In this document: one piece after another, positions 33,996 to 43,734 of the stretch
Numbering within the stretch: the stretch's first letter is position 1
Layout of the letters: each line of letters opens with the position of its first letter
Assembly: GCF_000334915.1 (NCBI RefSeq)
Contig: NZ_AMSF01000098.1
Span: 1-61,850, forward strand
DNA from: Dyella ginsengisoli LA-4
GTDB taxonomy: Bacteria > Pseudomonadota > Gammaproteobacteria > Xanthomonadales > Rhodanobacteraceae
Direction of reading: 5' to 3'
DNA: 61,850 nt
The notes under the pieces: generated by a model
The model's input: only the letters and a program-made list of their open reading frames with translations
What the model was told of the DNA's origin: nothing
Databases searched by the model: none
Position numbers and translations under genes: made by a program

Positions 33996-34937
33996 TCAAC
34001 CGGCCTTGGGAACGAATCCCGGTACGCCGGTATCCACCACGGCATTGAGCCGCACGCTCGTCGCGATGGCGCGGCGCATCTCCTGCATCGCGTCTTCCGG
34101 CAGGGGCGAGATCGCGAAGTTTTCCCGGATGTGTTCGGGGTTGGTCGAGGTGGTGAGGAAGGCACCGCCGCGCTGCACGGCCCAGGCCAGGGCCACCTGC
34201 GCCGGCGTGATGCCGACGCGCTGCGCGATGGCCGTGATCACCGGGTCCTCGGTGATCCGCGGTTCCATGCCATGCCCCAGCGGGGCGAACGCCAGCAGCA
34301 CGATGCCGTGGGCCTGGCAGAACTCCAGCAGTTCCCACTCGGGCAGGTAGGGATGGCACTCCACCTGCACCACGGCAGGCATGATCCGGGCCACCGCGAC
34401 GATCTCCTTCAGCCGCTCCAGGCGGATGTCGGAAAGACCGATGAAGCGACACTTGCCCTCGTCGACCAGCCGCTCCATCGCCCGCCAGGTCTCCACCAGT
34501 GTCACCTCCGGGTCGTACGCGGGCTGGCCGTTTTCGTCGGTCGGATACTGCTCGTCGCCGGGCTGGAAGGCGTAGGGCGTGTGGACGAGGTAGCCATCCA
34601 CGTAATCGAGCTGCAGGCGCTTCAGGCTCGCCTCAAGCGCGGGGCCCACCCGCTCCGGACGATGGTTGTTGTTCCACAGCTTGGTGGTGACCACCAGATC
34701 CTCGCGCTTCAGCGTGCCGGCCTCGAAGGCCTCGCGCATCGCCTGGCCGACGACGTCCTCGTTGCGATAGAGCTCGGCGCAGTCGAGGTGGCGAAAGCCG
34801 GTCTCCAGCGCTACCCGGATCGCCTTTCGGGCCGCGACGGGGTCGCGGATCAGGGTGCCGAATCCGACCGCGGGCAGCGTTCCGGCGCCGTGGGCCAGCG
34901 GGAGGGTGGTTTCGTAAAGATGTTCTGCAGGTTGCAT
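33996..34937 (-). CDS. aldo/keto reductase
   Basis: 313 residues. Catalytic tetrad is visible: Asp in GFRHLDCAELYRNE (with Tyr), Lys in VTTKLWNNN and His in GYLVHTPYAFQ; LSDIRLERLKEI and VQVECHPYLPEWELLEFCQAHGI match AKR signatures. Second in-frame ATG chosen because GGAG precedes it by 7 nt; the first ATG at 34955 overlaps the stop of the outer membrane factor gene (ATGA) and is an alternative. Last gene of the efflux operon; may detoxify carbonyl compounds. Confidence 0.9.
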   Translation of the reverse strand: MQPAEHLYETTLPLAHGAGTLPAVGFGTLIRDPVAARKAIRVALETGFRHLDCAELYRNEDVVGQAMREAFEAGTLKREDLVVTTKLWNNNHRPERVGPALEASLKRLQLDYVDGYLVHTPYAFQPGDEQYPTDENGQPAYDPEVTLVETWRAMERLVDEGKCRFIGLSDIRLERLKEIVAVARIMPAVVQVECHPYLPEWELLEFCQAHGIVLLAFAPLGHGMEPRITEDPVITAIAQRVGITPAQVALAWAVQRGGAFLTTSTNPEHIRENFAISPLPEDAMQEMRRAIATSVRLNAVVDTGVPGFVPKAG

Positions 34938-34951
34938 GTCGGTTCTCCAGG

Positions 34952-36412
34952 TCATCGTGCGTTGTCGTTGGCTGTCTCGCGCGCAAGGAGCGCTCCGCGC
35001 GAGTGGCCGCCCAGGGCGACCGACAGCTGCGCCGTATCGAGATACTGCGCGGTCCGCGCACGGACCTGTCCGATCCGTGCGCGCTGGTAGGCCCGCTGGG
35101 CATCGAGCACCTGCAGCAGACCGGTCTCGCCCGCCCGGTAGCCCGCCTGGCTCATCCGCAGGCCGGTTCCGGCGGCGTCCAATGCGCGCTGCTGCGCCGA
35201 ATATTCCTCGTTGTCGTGATGGATCGCCTGCAGCAGGTCGGCCACCTGGCCCAGCGAGCGGATCACCGTCTGCCGGTAGATCGCGAAGCTGGCCTGGTAG
35301 GCGTCGACGGCGCCGCGACGATTCGCCCGGAGGGCGCCGCCGTGGACGAGCGGTGCGGTCAACGCCCCGGCGACACCCCAGAGCGTGGCTGCACCCGGTC
35401 CGGCCCGGCTCAGCGATGCGGAGAGCTGCAGGTGCGGATAGAGGTCCGCCGTGGCGACGCCGATTGCCGCGCTCGCCGCGTGGAGTTCGGCCTCGGCCTC
35501 GAGGATGTCCGGGCGTCGACGCGCGAGTTCGGAGGGCAGGGTGAGGGGAAGGTCGGCCGGCAGCACGAAATCGGACAGTGCGAAGTCCGGCGGCGTCCAG
35601 TCGTCGGGACCTTTCCCCGCAAGCACGGACAGCGCGTGCCGCGCCGTATCCCGTTGCTGCGCCAGTGGCGGCAGCAGGGTTTCATCCTGCGCGAGCTGGC
35701 TTCGGGCCAGCGCGACGTCCACTTGGGTCGCGCTGCCGTAGCGCTCGGCGGAGCGGACCAGCTCGAGGTTCCTGCGGTCGTCGGCCAGCAGCTCGTCGAG
35801 CGCATCCATCTGCGCCCGCGCCGAAGCAAGCAGGATCGCCTGGCGGGCGACATCGCCGGTCACGGTCAGGTAGGCGGCATCGAATCGATGGCGCTGCAGT
35901 TCGGCCAGCGCCGCCTGCGCCTCGATCCGCCGCCGGTTGCCGCCGAAGAGGTCGAAATCGAAGCTGACCTGCGGGCCGATCGCGTACCGGGTGGCGGTGC
36001 TTCCGCGTCCGGTGTGCTGGCGTCCGTCCTGGGCGGCCACATCCACCTGGGGCCACAACGCACCGCCGGCCGCGGCGACGGCTTCGTTCGCCTGGGCGAT
36101 GGTCGCATCGGCGGCGTCGAGGTCCAGGTTGCCGGCGACCGCCTGGCGCATGACCTGGTCCAGCTTCGGCGAGCCGAACACCGTCCACCAGTCGTCCGTG
36201 GGCGCGCGATCCGCGCCGATGCGCTGCGCGCTGCCCGGCACGCCCGGCGCGGTGAGCGCCCGCTCGGCCTGCCGGTCGTAGTGGCGCGAAGCGGGTGCGG
36301 CCGGCCGCGAGAAGTCGGGGCCGACCATGCAGGCCGACAGCAGCAGGGCCGGGGCGGCGAACAGCGCCGTCCGGGCGACGCGCCGGAGAAGGGTTGATCC
36401 AGACAGTTTCAT
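34952..36412 (-). CDS. NodT-type outer membrane efflux lipoprotein
   Basis: 486 residues. Signal with lipobox LLLSACMVGPDF (Cys about residue 27), then the two OEP repeats of TolC-like channels. Typical phrases: WWTVFGSPKLDQVMRQAVAGNLDLDAADATIAQANEAV, LARRRPDILEAEAELHAASAAIGVATADLYPHLQLSASLSR. Forms the exit duct for the neighbouring EmrAB-like pump. 16 bp after the permease gene. Confidence 0.92.
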   Translation of the reverse strand: MKLSGSTLLRRVARTALFAAPALLLSACMVGPDFSRPAAPASRHYDRQAERALTAPGVPGSAQRIGADRAPTDDWWTVFGSPKLDQVMRQAVAGNLDLDAADATIAQANEAVAAAGGALWPQVDVAAQDGRQHTGRGSTATRYAIGPQVSFDFDLFGGNRRRIEAQAALAELQRHRFDAAYLTVTGDVARQAILLASARAQMDALDELLADDRRNLELVRSAERYGSATQVDVALARSQLAQDETLLPPLAQQRDTARHALSVLAGKGPDDWTPPDFALSDFVLPADLPLTLPSELARRRPDILEAEAELHAASAAIGVATADLYPHLQLSASLSRAGPGAATLWGVAGALTAPLVHGGALRANRRGAVDAYQASFAIYRQTVIRSLGQVADLLQAIHHDNEEYSAQQRALDAAGTGLRMSQAGYRAGETGLLQVLDAQRAYQRARIGQVRARTAQYLDTAQLSVALGGHSRGALLARETANDNAR

Positions 36413-36428
36413 GTGCGGCTCCGGCCTG

Positions 36429-37925
36429 TCAGAGGCGTTGGCGGGGTTTGCGGAGGAACAGCACGAGCGGGCTGGCTGCGAGCATGACCAGCATCAGCAG
36501 CTTGAACTGGCCGATTACCGCGATCAGTGCCGCCTGGCCGGTGACCATCTCGTTGATCGCGCCGAGTGCCGGCCCCGCGAGCGTGCCGGTCGTCTGCGCG
36601 GCGACGCCGTAGGGGCGCAGATGCCGGGCCAGCGCCAGGTGCACGCTCTGCGTGTTGTTGTAGAAGTAGATCTGCACGATCGCGACGCCGATCGTGCTGC
36701 CGTACAGCCGCGACAGGTTGAACAGCACCGTGCCCTCGGCGCGGAACTTGGGGTCCAGCGTGCCGAAGGCTTCCCGGGTGAGCGCGGGCATCATCATGCC
36801 CAGGCCCGCGCCCTGGAGCGCACCGGCGACCATCACCGGCATGCCATCCATCAGCGGCGAGTAACCGAGCATGCGCCAGTTGGCGTAGATCACCAGCGCC
36901 ATGCCGAAGGCCAGCAGCAGCCGGTTGTCGATCACCCGCGGCGCACGCCAGGTCAGGATCAGCGCGCCGATCAGCGCGGCGCCGCGCGGAATCGTGAGGT
37001 AGCCCGCCGTGTCGGCCGGGTAGCCGAGCAGTTCCTCCAGCATCGGCGAGGTCAGCGCCAGCGTCGGCAGCAGCACGAAGCCGAAGGCGAAGAAGATGAT
37101 CGTGCTGAGCCCGAAATTGCGGTCCCGGAACAGCGCCTTGTGCAGGAAGTGCTCGTGCCGCGTCAGGGCGTGCACGATGTACAGCCAGAAGCCCAGCGCC
37201 GAGACGACGGCGTCCACCCGGATCTCGGTCGAGGCGAACCATTCCAGGCGCTCGCCGCGATCGAGCAGCATCTGCAGCCCCGCCACGCCCATGGTGAAGG
37301 TCGCCAGGCCGAAGAAATCGAAGGGCGGCCCCTTGGCGAATTTCTTCTCCGGCAGGCACAGCGCCATCGCCGGCCCGATGAACGCGACCATCGGCAGGCT
37401 GAACCAGAACAGCGCATGCCAGCCGTAGTACTCGCTGAGCCAGCCGCCGATGCCCGGCCCGCTGAGGATGCCGAGCAGCGAGGTCACGCTCCACACCATG
37501 CCGATCCGCCCGTGCCGCAACGGCGGCAGCTCGTCGAACAGGATCGCCATCGACAGCGGCGCGAGCGTGCCGCCCGCGGCGCCCTGGAAGATGCGCGCGG
37601 CGACGAACTGCAGCGGTGTTGTCGCCAGGGTGTCGAGCAGCAGCCCCACGCCGAACAGGGCGATGGAGGTCTGGAAAACCGTCTTGCGCCCGAAGCGCGC
37701 GGCCAGCCAGTGCATCAGCGGCATGACGATGGCGCTGGCCGCGATGTAGGACGTGAACACCCAGCCGATCTCGTCGTCGGTCATCGACAGGCTGCCCTGG
37801 ATATGCAGCACCGCGGCATTCGGCAGCGAGATGTTGACCGCCTGCATGTAGGTGGCGAGCAGGGCGGCCGCCACGATGGCGCGATGGCTACCCGGGGCGC
37901 TGGCCGGGGCAGGGAACGCGTTCAC
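36429..37925 (-). CDS. emrB: DHA2 family MFS drug exporter (EmrB-like)
   Basis: 498 residues, 14 predicted membrane helices. Start at GTG (VNAFPAP) overlapping the stop of the HlyD gene by 4 nt (GTGA). MFS motif A-like LAARFGRKTVFQTS after helix 2 and ARIFQGAAGGTLAPLSM of DHA2 pumps; IVQIYFYNNTQSVHLALARHLRP near the end. Exports hydrophobic drugs or toxins with the HlyD adaptor and outer membrane channel encoded beside it. Substrate unknown. Confidence 0.9.
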   Translation of the reverse strand: MNAFPAPASAPGSHRAIVAAALLATYMQAVNISLPNAAVLHIQGSLSMTDDEIGWVFTSYIAASAIVMPLMHWLAARFGRKTVFQTSIALFGVGLLLDTLATTPLQFVAARIFQGAAGGTLAPLSMAILFDELPPLRHGRIGMVWSVTSLLGILSGPGIGGWLSEYYGWHALFWFSLPMVAFIGPAMALCLPEKKFAKGPPFDFFGLATFTMGVAGLQMLLDRGERLEWFASTEIRVDAVVSALGFWLYIVHALTRHEHFLHKALFRDRNFGLSTIIFFAFGFVLLPTLALTSPMLEELLGYPADTAGYLTIPRGAALIGALILTWRAPRVIDNRLLLAFGMALVIYANWRMLGYSPLMDGMPVMVAGALQGAGLGMMMPALTREAFGTLDPKFRAEGTVLFNLSRLYGSTIGVAIVQIYFYNNTQSVHLALARHLRPYGVAAQTTGTLAGPALGAINEMVTGQAALIAVIGQFKLLMLVMLAASPLVLFLRKPRQRL

Positions 37926-39010
37926 CGGCGTGCGTCCCCGGCGGTATCCACCCGCGCGGTCACGCTGATGCCGGAGTAGAGCGGCCATTGCGCATCGGGG
38001 GCGTCGAGCTCGAGGCGCACCGGCAGGCGCTGCACCACCTTCACCCAGTTGCCGGTGGCGTTCTCCGGCGGAAGCACCGAGAGGTCCGACCCGGTACCCG
38101 GACTCATGCTGACCACGTGCGCATGGAAGGGATGCCCCGGATAGGCGTCCACCTCCACGGTCGCCGGCTGGCCGGGGCGCATCCGGGTCAGTCCGGTCTC
38201 GCGGAAATTCGCCTCGATCCAGACGTCGCGGCTGGACATCATCGAAAAGACCGGTGCCCCGCCGTGGACGAAGTCGCCCACCTGGAGGTCATCGACATGG
38301 GTCACGATGCCGTCATCGGGCGCGACGACGTTCGTGTAGGAGAGCTCCAGCCGTGCGCGGTCCAGCGCGGCCCGGGCTTCGCGCACCGCCGGGTGGCTGT
38401 CGGTATCGATGTCCGGATCGCCATCGAGGCTGGCGACGGTTCGCGCCACTTCCTGCTGCACCGACGCGAGGTGCTGCCGGGCGACCTTGAAGTCCGTCTC
38501 GGCCCGCTCATAGGCGGCGCGCGAGGCGAAGTTGGATGCGAGCAGGCCTTTCTTGCGCGCGAATTCCCGCCGGTCGAAATCGGCCGCATCGCGTGCGGAG
38601 AGGGAATCGGCAAGCTGCTGCCGATAGGTCGCCTTCAGCGCCCGGATCTGCAGCCGCGCACTGGCCAGCCGCGCCTGCGCCTGGGCCACGGCGATCCGGT
38701 ACGGCTGCGGATCGACGCGGAACAGAAGCTGGCCTTTCCTGACCCGCTGGTTGTCCTTCACCCGGATCTCCACCACCTGGCCGGATACCCGGGCATTGAT
38801 CGAATCCCGCGCCGCGCGGACGAACGCATCGTCCGTGGAGACGTAGCGCCTGCCGGCGATGAGCCAGACCGCGCCGCCCAGGATCAACGCCAGCGGCAGC
38901 GCGAGCATCAACGGCCAGCGCAGTCGTTCCCCTGTCGTTCGGGGCGTCGCTGCGTGCCCATGCCCCGGGTCCGGGGTATCGGTGTTGAGGGTAGGCAGGG
39001 ATTCACCCAA
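37922..39010 (-). CDS. emrA: HlyD/EmrA-family membrane fusion protein, 5' end abutting a Tn3-type terminal repeat
   Basis: 362 residues in the frame given, with a TTG start. One membrane helix (LMLALPLALILGGAVWLIAG, about 34-53), then the biotinyl-lipoyl/hairpin domain (RVSGQVVEIRVKDNQRVRKGQLLFRVDP), a coiled-coil and YTNVVAPDDGIVTHVDDLQVGDFV. The frame upstream of TTG has no ATG and reaches TAG within the putative transposon repeat. The native first codons or promoter may therefore have been cut off by insertion. Operon with EmrB-like, OMF and aldo/keto reductase genes. Confidence 0.82.
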   Translation of the reverse strand: MGESLPTLNTDTPDPGHGHAATPRTTGERLRWPLMLALPLALILGGAVWLIAGRRYVSTDDAFVRAARDSINARVSGQVVEIRVKDNQRVRKGQLLFRVDPQPYRIAVAQAQARLASARLQIRALKATYRQQLADSLSARDAADFDRREFARKKGLLASNFASRAAYERAETDFKVARQHLASVQQEVARTVASLDGDPDIDTDSHPAVREARAALDRARLELSYTNVVAPDDGIVTHVDDLQVGDFVHGGAPVFSMMSSRDVWIEANFRETGLTRMRPGQPATVEVDAYPGHPFHAHVVSMSPGTGSDLSVLPPENATGNWVKVVQRLPVRLELDAPDAQWPLYSGISVTARVDTAGDARR

Positions 39011-39033
39011 AAACCGGCAATTCGTCGCCTAAG
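38996..39033. repeat. candidate Tn3-family terminal inverted repeat (left end)
   Basis: A 36-38-bp stretch that starts near GGG at 38998 and ends in TAAG at 39030-39033, the GGG...TAAG pattern and length of Tn3-family ends. It lies 29 bp beyond the tnpA stop, the usual place. The partner repeat was not found in the window, so this is a candidate only. Confidence 0.4.
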
Positions 39034-39062
39034 TTCGCGCTGCGCTTAGGATTTGCCGTAGG

Positions 39063-42000
39063 TTACATCTGGTGCGCCAGCGCCGCTTCTTTGTCACGAC
39101 CGGCGGCTGCGGCCTCCTCGGCTGCACGAAGAATTCGACGTGCAAAATCGATAGGTGTGACTTCCCTGCTCGTGTCCACGGTGTAATCCCCGAAGCGGTT
39201 GATATGCGCGGTTCGGTATGGCGATAGGCCGGCCAGCACTTCCGGGCTGATCTCGACACCCTCATCTCGGAGCTCGGCAAGAACCCGCGACATCTGCTCG
39301 ACGTTGTGCAGGATCACGAGGTTGGCCACCAAGTGGTTGTAGCCGACGATCTTCTGCTGCTCGTGCAGCACGTTCTCGGCAATGATCCCCTGCCCGCCGA
39401 AAAACGCCCACTTGGTGAAGTTATTGAACTCCTCACTTTTGTTGGTCGCCGCCTGGATGGTCTTGCGCACCTCGACATCGTCGATGTAACGCAACAGGAA
39501 CAGCGTGCGGATGACACGGCCCAGTTCCTTGAAGGCGAAATAGAGCTTGTTCTTGCGGCTGTAATTACCCAGCCGACGCAGAATCGTAGAGGCAGAAATC
39601 TTGCCGGTTTTGATCGAAACAGCCACACGCAGCATGTCGTGCAGGTGGGTTTCGATCAAGTTCCAGTCGATGCTTCCGTCCCCGAAGAGTGCCTGGATGT
39701 GCGGATACGACACTTGCGGGTCCGGCCTGGACAGCGCGAGGTCCTTGATGTTGCGGATGCGAGGCATGAGTTCGATGCCCAATAAGTGAGCCAAGCCAAA
39801 CACGGGGAAATTCTGGGCTTGGGTATCGCCGTGCACAGTGTCAGGCCGGATCTCAGATCGATTCTCGATCAGGCCATCGAGGATGTAGATGGCCTCGTAG
39901 GCGCCGCAGGGAATGAAACGGCTGAAAAGCGCAATGTACTTGTCCGACACATGGTAGTAGCCGATGCCACCGTAGCCGCCGTAGCGTATGTGGTATTCGG
40001 AGAGCAGGTTCTGCTCGTAGACGCTCCACTTCGTGCCGTCGGCCGAGGCGGACTTGCCGCTACCCCAGTAGCCAGGGAGCTCGAACTTGTTATAAAGGTT
40101 AATAGTGTCCACCGTGGCACGCTGGAGGGTATCTTCCGTGACGTACTTGAGGTTCAGCCAAGCGGTCTGCCGCCGACTGAACCCACGGACTGACCGCGCC
40201 GTCTGGGTGGGCCCCAGGTTGCACCCATAGCAGAACAGCGTCGTCACCACGCGGTGGTGCAAGTCACGTACGCGTGCCTCGGTTCCGGCGAGCGGCCTGA
40301 AGTGTCGGGTCAGCTCCACCCAGCTGGTTGCATCCACCAGCACGTCAACAATGCTCGTCTCGGGCAGGCGCTCGGTGATGAGGCTGTCGACCAAGGCGAT
40401 CACTTTGGACAACTCCGTTCGCGGTAGCTTGCGAAGAATCAACCTGCCATCAACGATATCAGCGTGTGCGTTCTCGGGGAAACGAGCGTCGACCTCACGG
40501 CACTTCGTTCGCAGCTGCTCGCGCAGCGTTTGGATAAAGATCGCAGGCTCGGTCGCGATCCCGGACACCTCGCCGTAACTGGCCAGCTCCTCCTGAAAAG
40601 TGCCCTCGTCGACCAGCTCTTCGCGATAGTCGTCGTAGCGCTCGCCTCCGGGAATAAACAGGTCACCGGACTTCAGCTCGTCCTTGATCTGAAAGAGCAC
40701 CGACAACTCGAAGTACCGCCGTTGCATCCAACCTTCCCGATCCACGCCCCAATCCTTCGGGAACACATGCCGGCGCCAGTTGGCAGTCATCCAGCCAAAG
40801 TCTTGGTCCAAGCTAAGTCCCAGCGGTGCCACCTCCACCACGTCTCTTCTTTGGGATCGCAACGTCGCTAGCGCCTTGATCAGGCGCTCCATGGCAGGAT
40901 CTTGGGACGAGGTGCGCAGGTCGATCACGTCCAGGCAGTTGAGCAGCAAAGCGCGCTGTTGAGCGTAGGGTTTGGCCAGGAACGGCAGGTAGTTCTTGCC
41001 GGCGTAGGCCATGTGCTCATCGCATTCGGCAAGTGTTCGGGTCAAGTCCGGCCCGATCACGTCTCCGATGGCGGAGATTCGCTGACTGTCGGTTCCGTCG
41101 ACTTGATAAGCCCGAAGGATCTCCTTCAATTGCGCCACCAGGTGATCGGTCCGCTTCAAATGTTCGACCTGGTAGACCATGAGGTTCTTCTGGGCCGTGT
41201 TCTCCAGGTTCTGCATCAATCGGATGAATAGGTCCGCTGCATCGTCCAGCGCCTTGCCGTGCCGGGAGCGAATGAACACGGCCGCCAGCGCATAGCGCTT
41301 GGCGGGCTTGAGCTCGGCCAACTCGCCGGCATCCAGTGCCCGCGCCATGGCGCGAAAGTTTTTCAGCTTGGGGACCGGTACATCGAGCGCTGGGATCATC
41401 GCCGCTAGCTTCTGCAGTCGGTCAATGTGCTGCAGATAAAAGCGCACCTCCTTGTTTCCTGGGCGCTTGGGTTCGCGCTTCAGGGCCTGCCAGCCGCTAT
41501 GGGTGTCCCCCGGCGTGACGGATAACAACTCGTCGATCTTCTTGCGCGCCGCCGGCGCCAACAGAGCGCTGATGCGTTCGAAATGGCTTTCGTGAACGCT
41601 TTCGCGGGCGGCGGCGGCCATGTCGTCGAGCGTGCGGAAGGCCGGCAGTTCGTACCGGTGGTGGTAAAGCTCCTCGACCATCACGTTAATGATGTCCGGC
41701 AGCATGTGCTTGGTCTGGGCAGCCTGCTCAGCCACCGTCCGCAGCCACTGCCGTCCAAGCTCTCCCAGCGGGCGCACGTTCAAGTAGTGCCGGATCTTGG
41801 CCACGTGCTCGCGCTTCATGCGCGAGGCGTCGTAAGCCTTCAGATCGCTGACGGTGAAAGCTCGACGATAACCCAACGCTTCCGCCACATGGCGCACAAC
41901 GCGCTCGGGAATGTCGCGCAGCGCGCCAAAGCCGCCGCGGTGCGGAAGGGTTTTCAAGTGAAGCATCACCGCCAAGCGGATGGCCGGCTGCTTGCTCAAC

Positions 42001-42110
42001 GCCTGCACGAAGGCCAGGTCGTCCGCGGAGGGCGTGAAGTGCAGATTCAGCTCGCGGGCTGTTGGGTCTTGCTTCAGTCGCGGATAGGCAGTCTCGTGAG
42101 GTGCGGTCAT
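39063..42110 (-). CDS. tnpA: Tn3 family transposase
   Basis: 1015 residues, normal for Tn3-family TnpA. N-terminal DUF4158-like DNA-binding part (TARELNLHFTPSADDLAFVQAL, GFGALRDIPERVVRHVAEALGY), C-terminal DDE catalytic region with LVDATSWVELTRHFRPLAG, the GCNLGPTQTARSV and DGTKWSVYEQNLLSEYHIRYGGYGGIGYYHVSD segments and LPHIQALFGDG-like end. Start at MTAPHETAYP, where similarity to the family begins. The tyrosine recombinase gene is 31 bp upstream in the same direction. Confidence 0.93.
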   Translation of the reverse strand: MTAPHETAYPRLKQDPTARELNLHFTPSADDLAFVQALSKQPAIRLAVMLHLKTLPHRGGFGALRDIPERVVRHVAEALGYRRAFTVSDLKAYDASRMKREHVAKIRHYLNVRPLGELGRQWLRTVAEQAAQTKHMLPDIINVMVEELYHHRYELPAFRTLDDMAAAARESVHESHFERISALLAPAARKKIDELLSVTPGDTHSGWQALKREPKRPGNKEVRFYLQHIDRLQKLAAMIPALDVPVPKLKNFRAMARALDAGELAELKPAKRYALAAVFIRSRHGKALDDAADLFIRLMQNLENTAQKNLMVYQVEHLKRTDHLVAQLKEILRAYQVDGTDSQRISAIGDVIGPDLTRTLAECDEHMAYAGKNYLPFLAKPYAQQRALLLNCLDVIDLRTSSQDPAMERLIKALATLRSQRRDVVEVAPLGLSLDQDFGWMTANWRRHVFPKDWGVDREGWMQRRYFELSVLFQIKDELKSGDLFIPGGERYDDYREELVDEGTFQEELASYGEVSGIATEPAIFIQTLREQLRTKCREVDARFPENAHADIVDGRLILRKLPRTELSKVIALVDSLITERLPETSIVDVLVDATSWVELTRHFRPLAGTEARVRDLHHRVVTTLFCYGCNLGPTQTARSVRGFSRRQTAWLNLKYVTEDTLQRATVDTINLYNKFELPGYWGSGKSASADGTKWSVYEQNLLSEYHIRYGGYGGIGYYHVSDKYIALFSRFIPCGAYEAIYILDGLIENRSEIRPDTVHGDTQAQNFPVFGLAHLLGIELMPRIRNIKDLALSRPDPQVSYPHIQALFGDGSIDWNLIETHLHDMLRVAVSIKTGKISASTILRRLGNYSRKNKLYFAFKELGRVIRTLFLLRYIDDVEVRKTIQAATNKSEEFNNFTKWAFFGGQGIIAENVLHEQQKIVGYNHLVANLVILHNVEQMSRVLAELRDEGVEISPEVLAGLSPYRTAHINRFGDYTVDTSREVTPIDFARRILRAAEEAAAAGRDKEAALAHQM

Positions 42111-42141
42111 GCGCGGTGCATCTCCAATATCGAACGAGAGG

Positions 42142-43434
42142 TCAGTTCCAGTGGCGCTCTCCCGCTTCATCGTGAAGCGAGGCGTCCGCCTGCAGGTCGT
42201 GGTTATCGGCGATCCGGTAGAGGTCTTCGATCAGCGCCGATGCCACCTCGTCCAGATCGACGTCATCGGATACATCGACCTTGAGCCGGTACCGGGTGCA
42301 CTCAGAATTCACCGCAACGCCTTGGTGTGGCGACAGGCAAAGGGTCTCGATTGTCCGCCGTGCCTTGGCGACGCTGCGGCCCTTCCGGCGGGGTGTTAGG
42401 CGCAGCGTTAGCATCAAGGTGACGGTAACTGACGATGAGCCGGAGGGTGGCGGCAAGGGCGTCGGCGGAGCACCCGTTACCGGAGCCGGCATGCTGGCGA
42501 GTGCTGTTTCGATGCGTTGCTGGCCGAACGCATCCGGCGCATCGATATAGCGCATGGCCGAGTGCATGTCTTTCCAGCCCACATATTCCATGAGGGCGCG
42601 CACGTCCCAACCGTTGGCGCTGGCCCAGCCAGCAAACCCACGTCGTAGCGAGTGGCCGCTGTAGGTCTCCGGCGACGCCATGCCCGCGCGCGTGAAAAGC
42701 CGCCGCAGCAGGGGCACGACGCTGTTGGAGTGCAGCGAGCCCTCCCTGATCCCGCCCGCACGGGTGATGCCGCGAAAAAGCGGCCCCTCGGTGAGGTCGG
42801 CTGCAGCAATCCAGTCGAGCGTGGACGCCACCGGGCACCACCGACTAAGCGCGGGCACCCGATAGGTGGTGCCAACGAGTTGCCGGTCTGTTTTGCTGCG
42901 GGCCAGGAAGCAGGTCATGCCCTGTCCCGGTACCGCGGCCACATCTGCGGTCTGCAGGCCGACCAGCTCGTCCACGCGAAAGCCTCGCCAGAACCCAAGT
43001 AGAAGCATGGCGCGGTCGCGACGGCAGCGCAGTCCTTCGGCTCGGTCATGTCGCTGGTCCGCTGCAATGACAGCGGCATCAAGCCAATCGGAAACCCTAG
43101 CCACCGCGGACAGCTGCAGGGGAGCGGCACGCTTCTCGCGGGCTGGGTGGAGCGCCTGGATGCCCTTGAGGGTCTGTTTGACCCGCGCCGCCGTGGTGGG
43201 GTCGGCAAAGCCGTGGGTTTGGTGCCACTGCGACAGCGCCGCCAGCCGTTGCCGAAGCGTGTTTATCGAAAGCGTGGTCGCATGGGCCACCAAGTACTGC
43301 GCCACCGTGTCGGCTGTGGCCGGCAGCAACCCGCCCCAGCTCACCTCGAAGTGACGAACCGCGGAGGCGTAGCTGCGTTGGGTGTTCTCCCGCTGCGCCG
43401 CCTCCAGATAGGTTTCAAGGGTATGAGGGGGCAT
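42142..43434 (-). CDS. tyrosine recombinase of the Tn3-type element
   Basis: 430 residues. SAM-like N-terminal domain (YLEAAQRENTQRSYASAVRHFE), then the catalytic domain with Arg in GFWRGFRVDELVGL, Lys in ARSKTDRQ, HSLRRGFA and the nucleophile Tyr in HSAMRYIDAP (about residue 300). About 120 further residues follow, rich in charged residues (KVDVSDDVDLDEVASALIEDLYRIADNHDL), not part of a normal integrase. Likely resolves cointegrates in place of a serine resolvase. Confidence 0.88.
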   Translation of the reverse strand: MPPHTLETYLEAAQRENTQRSYASAVRHFEVSWGGLLPATADTVAQYLVAHATTLSINTLRQRLAALSQWHQTHGFADPTTAARVKQTLKGIQALHPAREKRAAPLQLSAVARVSDWLDAAVIAADQRHDRAEGLRCRRDRAMLLLGFWRGFRVDELVGLQTADVAAVPGQGMTCFLARSKTDRQLVGTTYRVPALSRWCPVASTLDWIAAADLTEGPLFRGITRAGGIREGSLHSNSVVPLLRRLFTRAGMASPETYSGHSLRRGFAGWASANGWDVRALMEYVGWKDMHSAMRYIDAPDAFGQQRIETALASMPAPVTGAPPTPLPPPSGSSSVTVTLMLTLRLTPRRKGRSVAKARRTIETLCLSPHQGVAVNSECTRYRLKVDVSDDVDLDEVASALIEDLYRIADNHDLQADASLHDEAGERHWN

Positions 43435-43734
43435 GGTCAGGCTAGGGCTAGGACGTTTCCCGTGTCCGCGGTTTTAAGGGAAGTGGCCGCCATGGGGCAC
43501 GTCGTGAGCATCACAGGCGGGAGTGGAGCATGTTACCTCCCTCTGTTCCAACTGGAGCGTGACATGCTCGATATGAAAACGCTCGTCGAGCATGACAGTG
43601 TGCCGTTCCCGAATGATCGTCTCATCGGCCAGGGTTTCTATGACGACACGTACAGCCAAGGCCGGCTCGCCGGGCAGTTGACCTCATTCACGACGCCACC
43701 AATCCGCGGCACGGACATCGTTTTATGATGGGCC
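43435..43734. other. intergenic region between recombinase and permease
   Basis: 300 bp. It probably holds the recombinase promoter and resolution site. Two small overlapping frames (minus 43474-43659, 61 codons, with CSTPACDAHDVPHGGHF; plus 43564-43728) resemble no family I know, and neither is supported well enough to call. No second transposon end is seen here. Confidence 0.35.
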
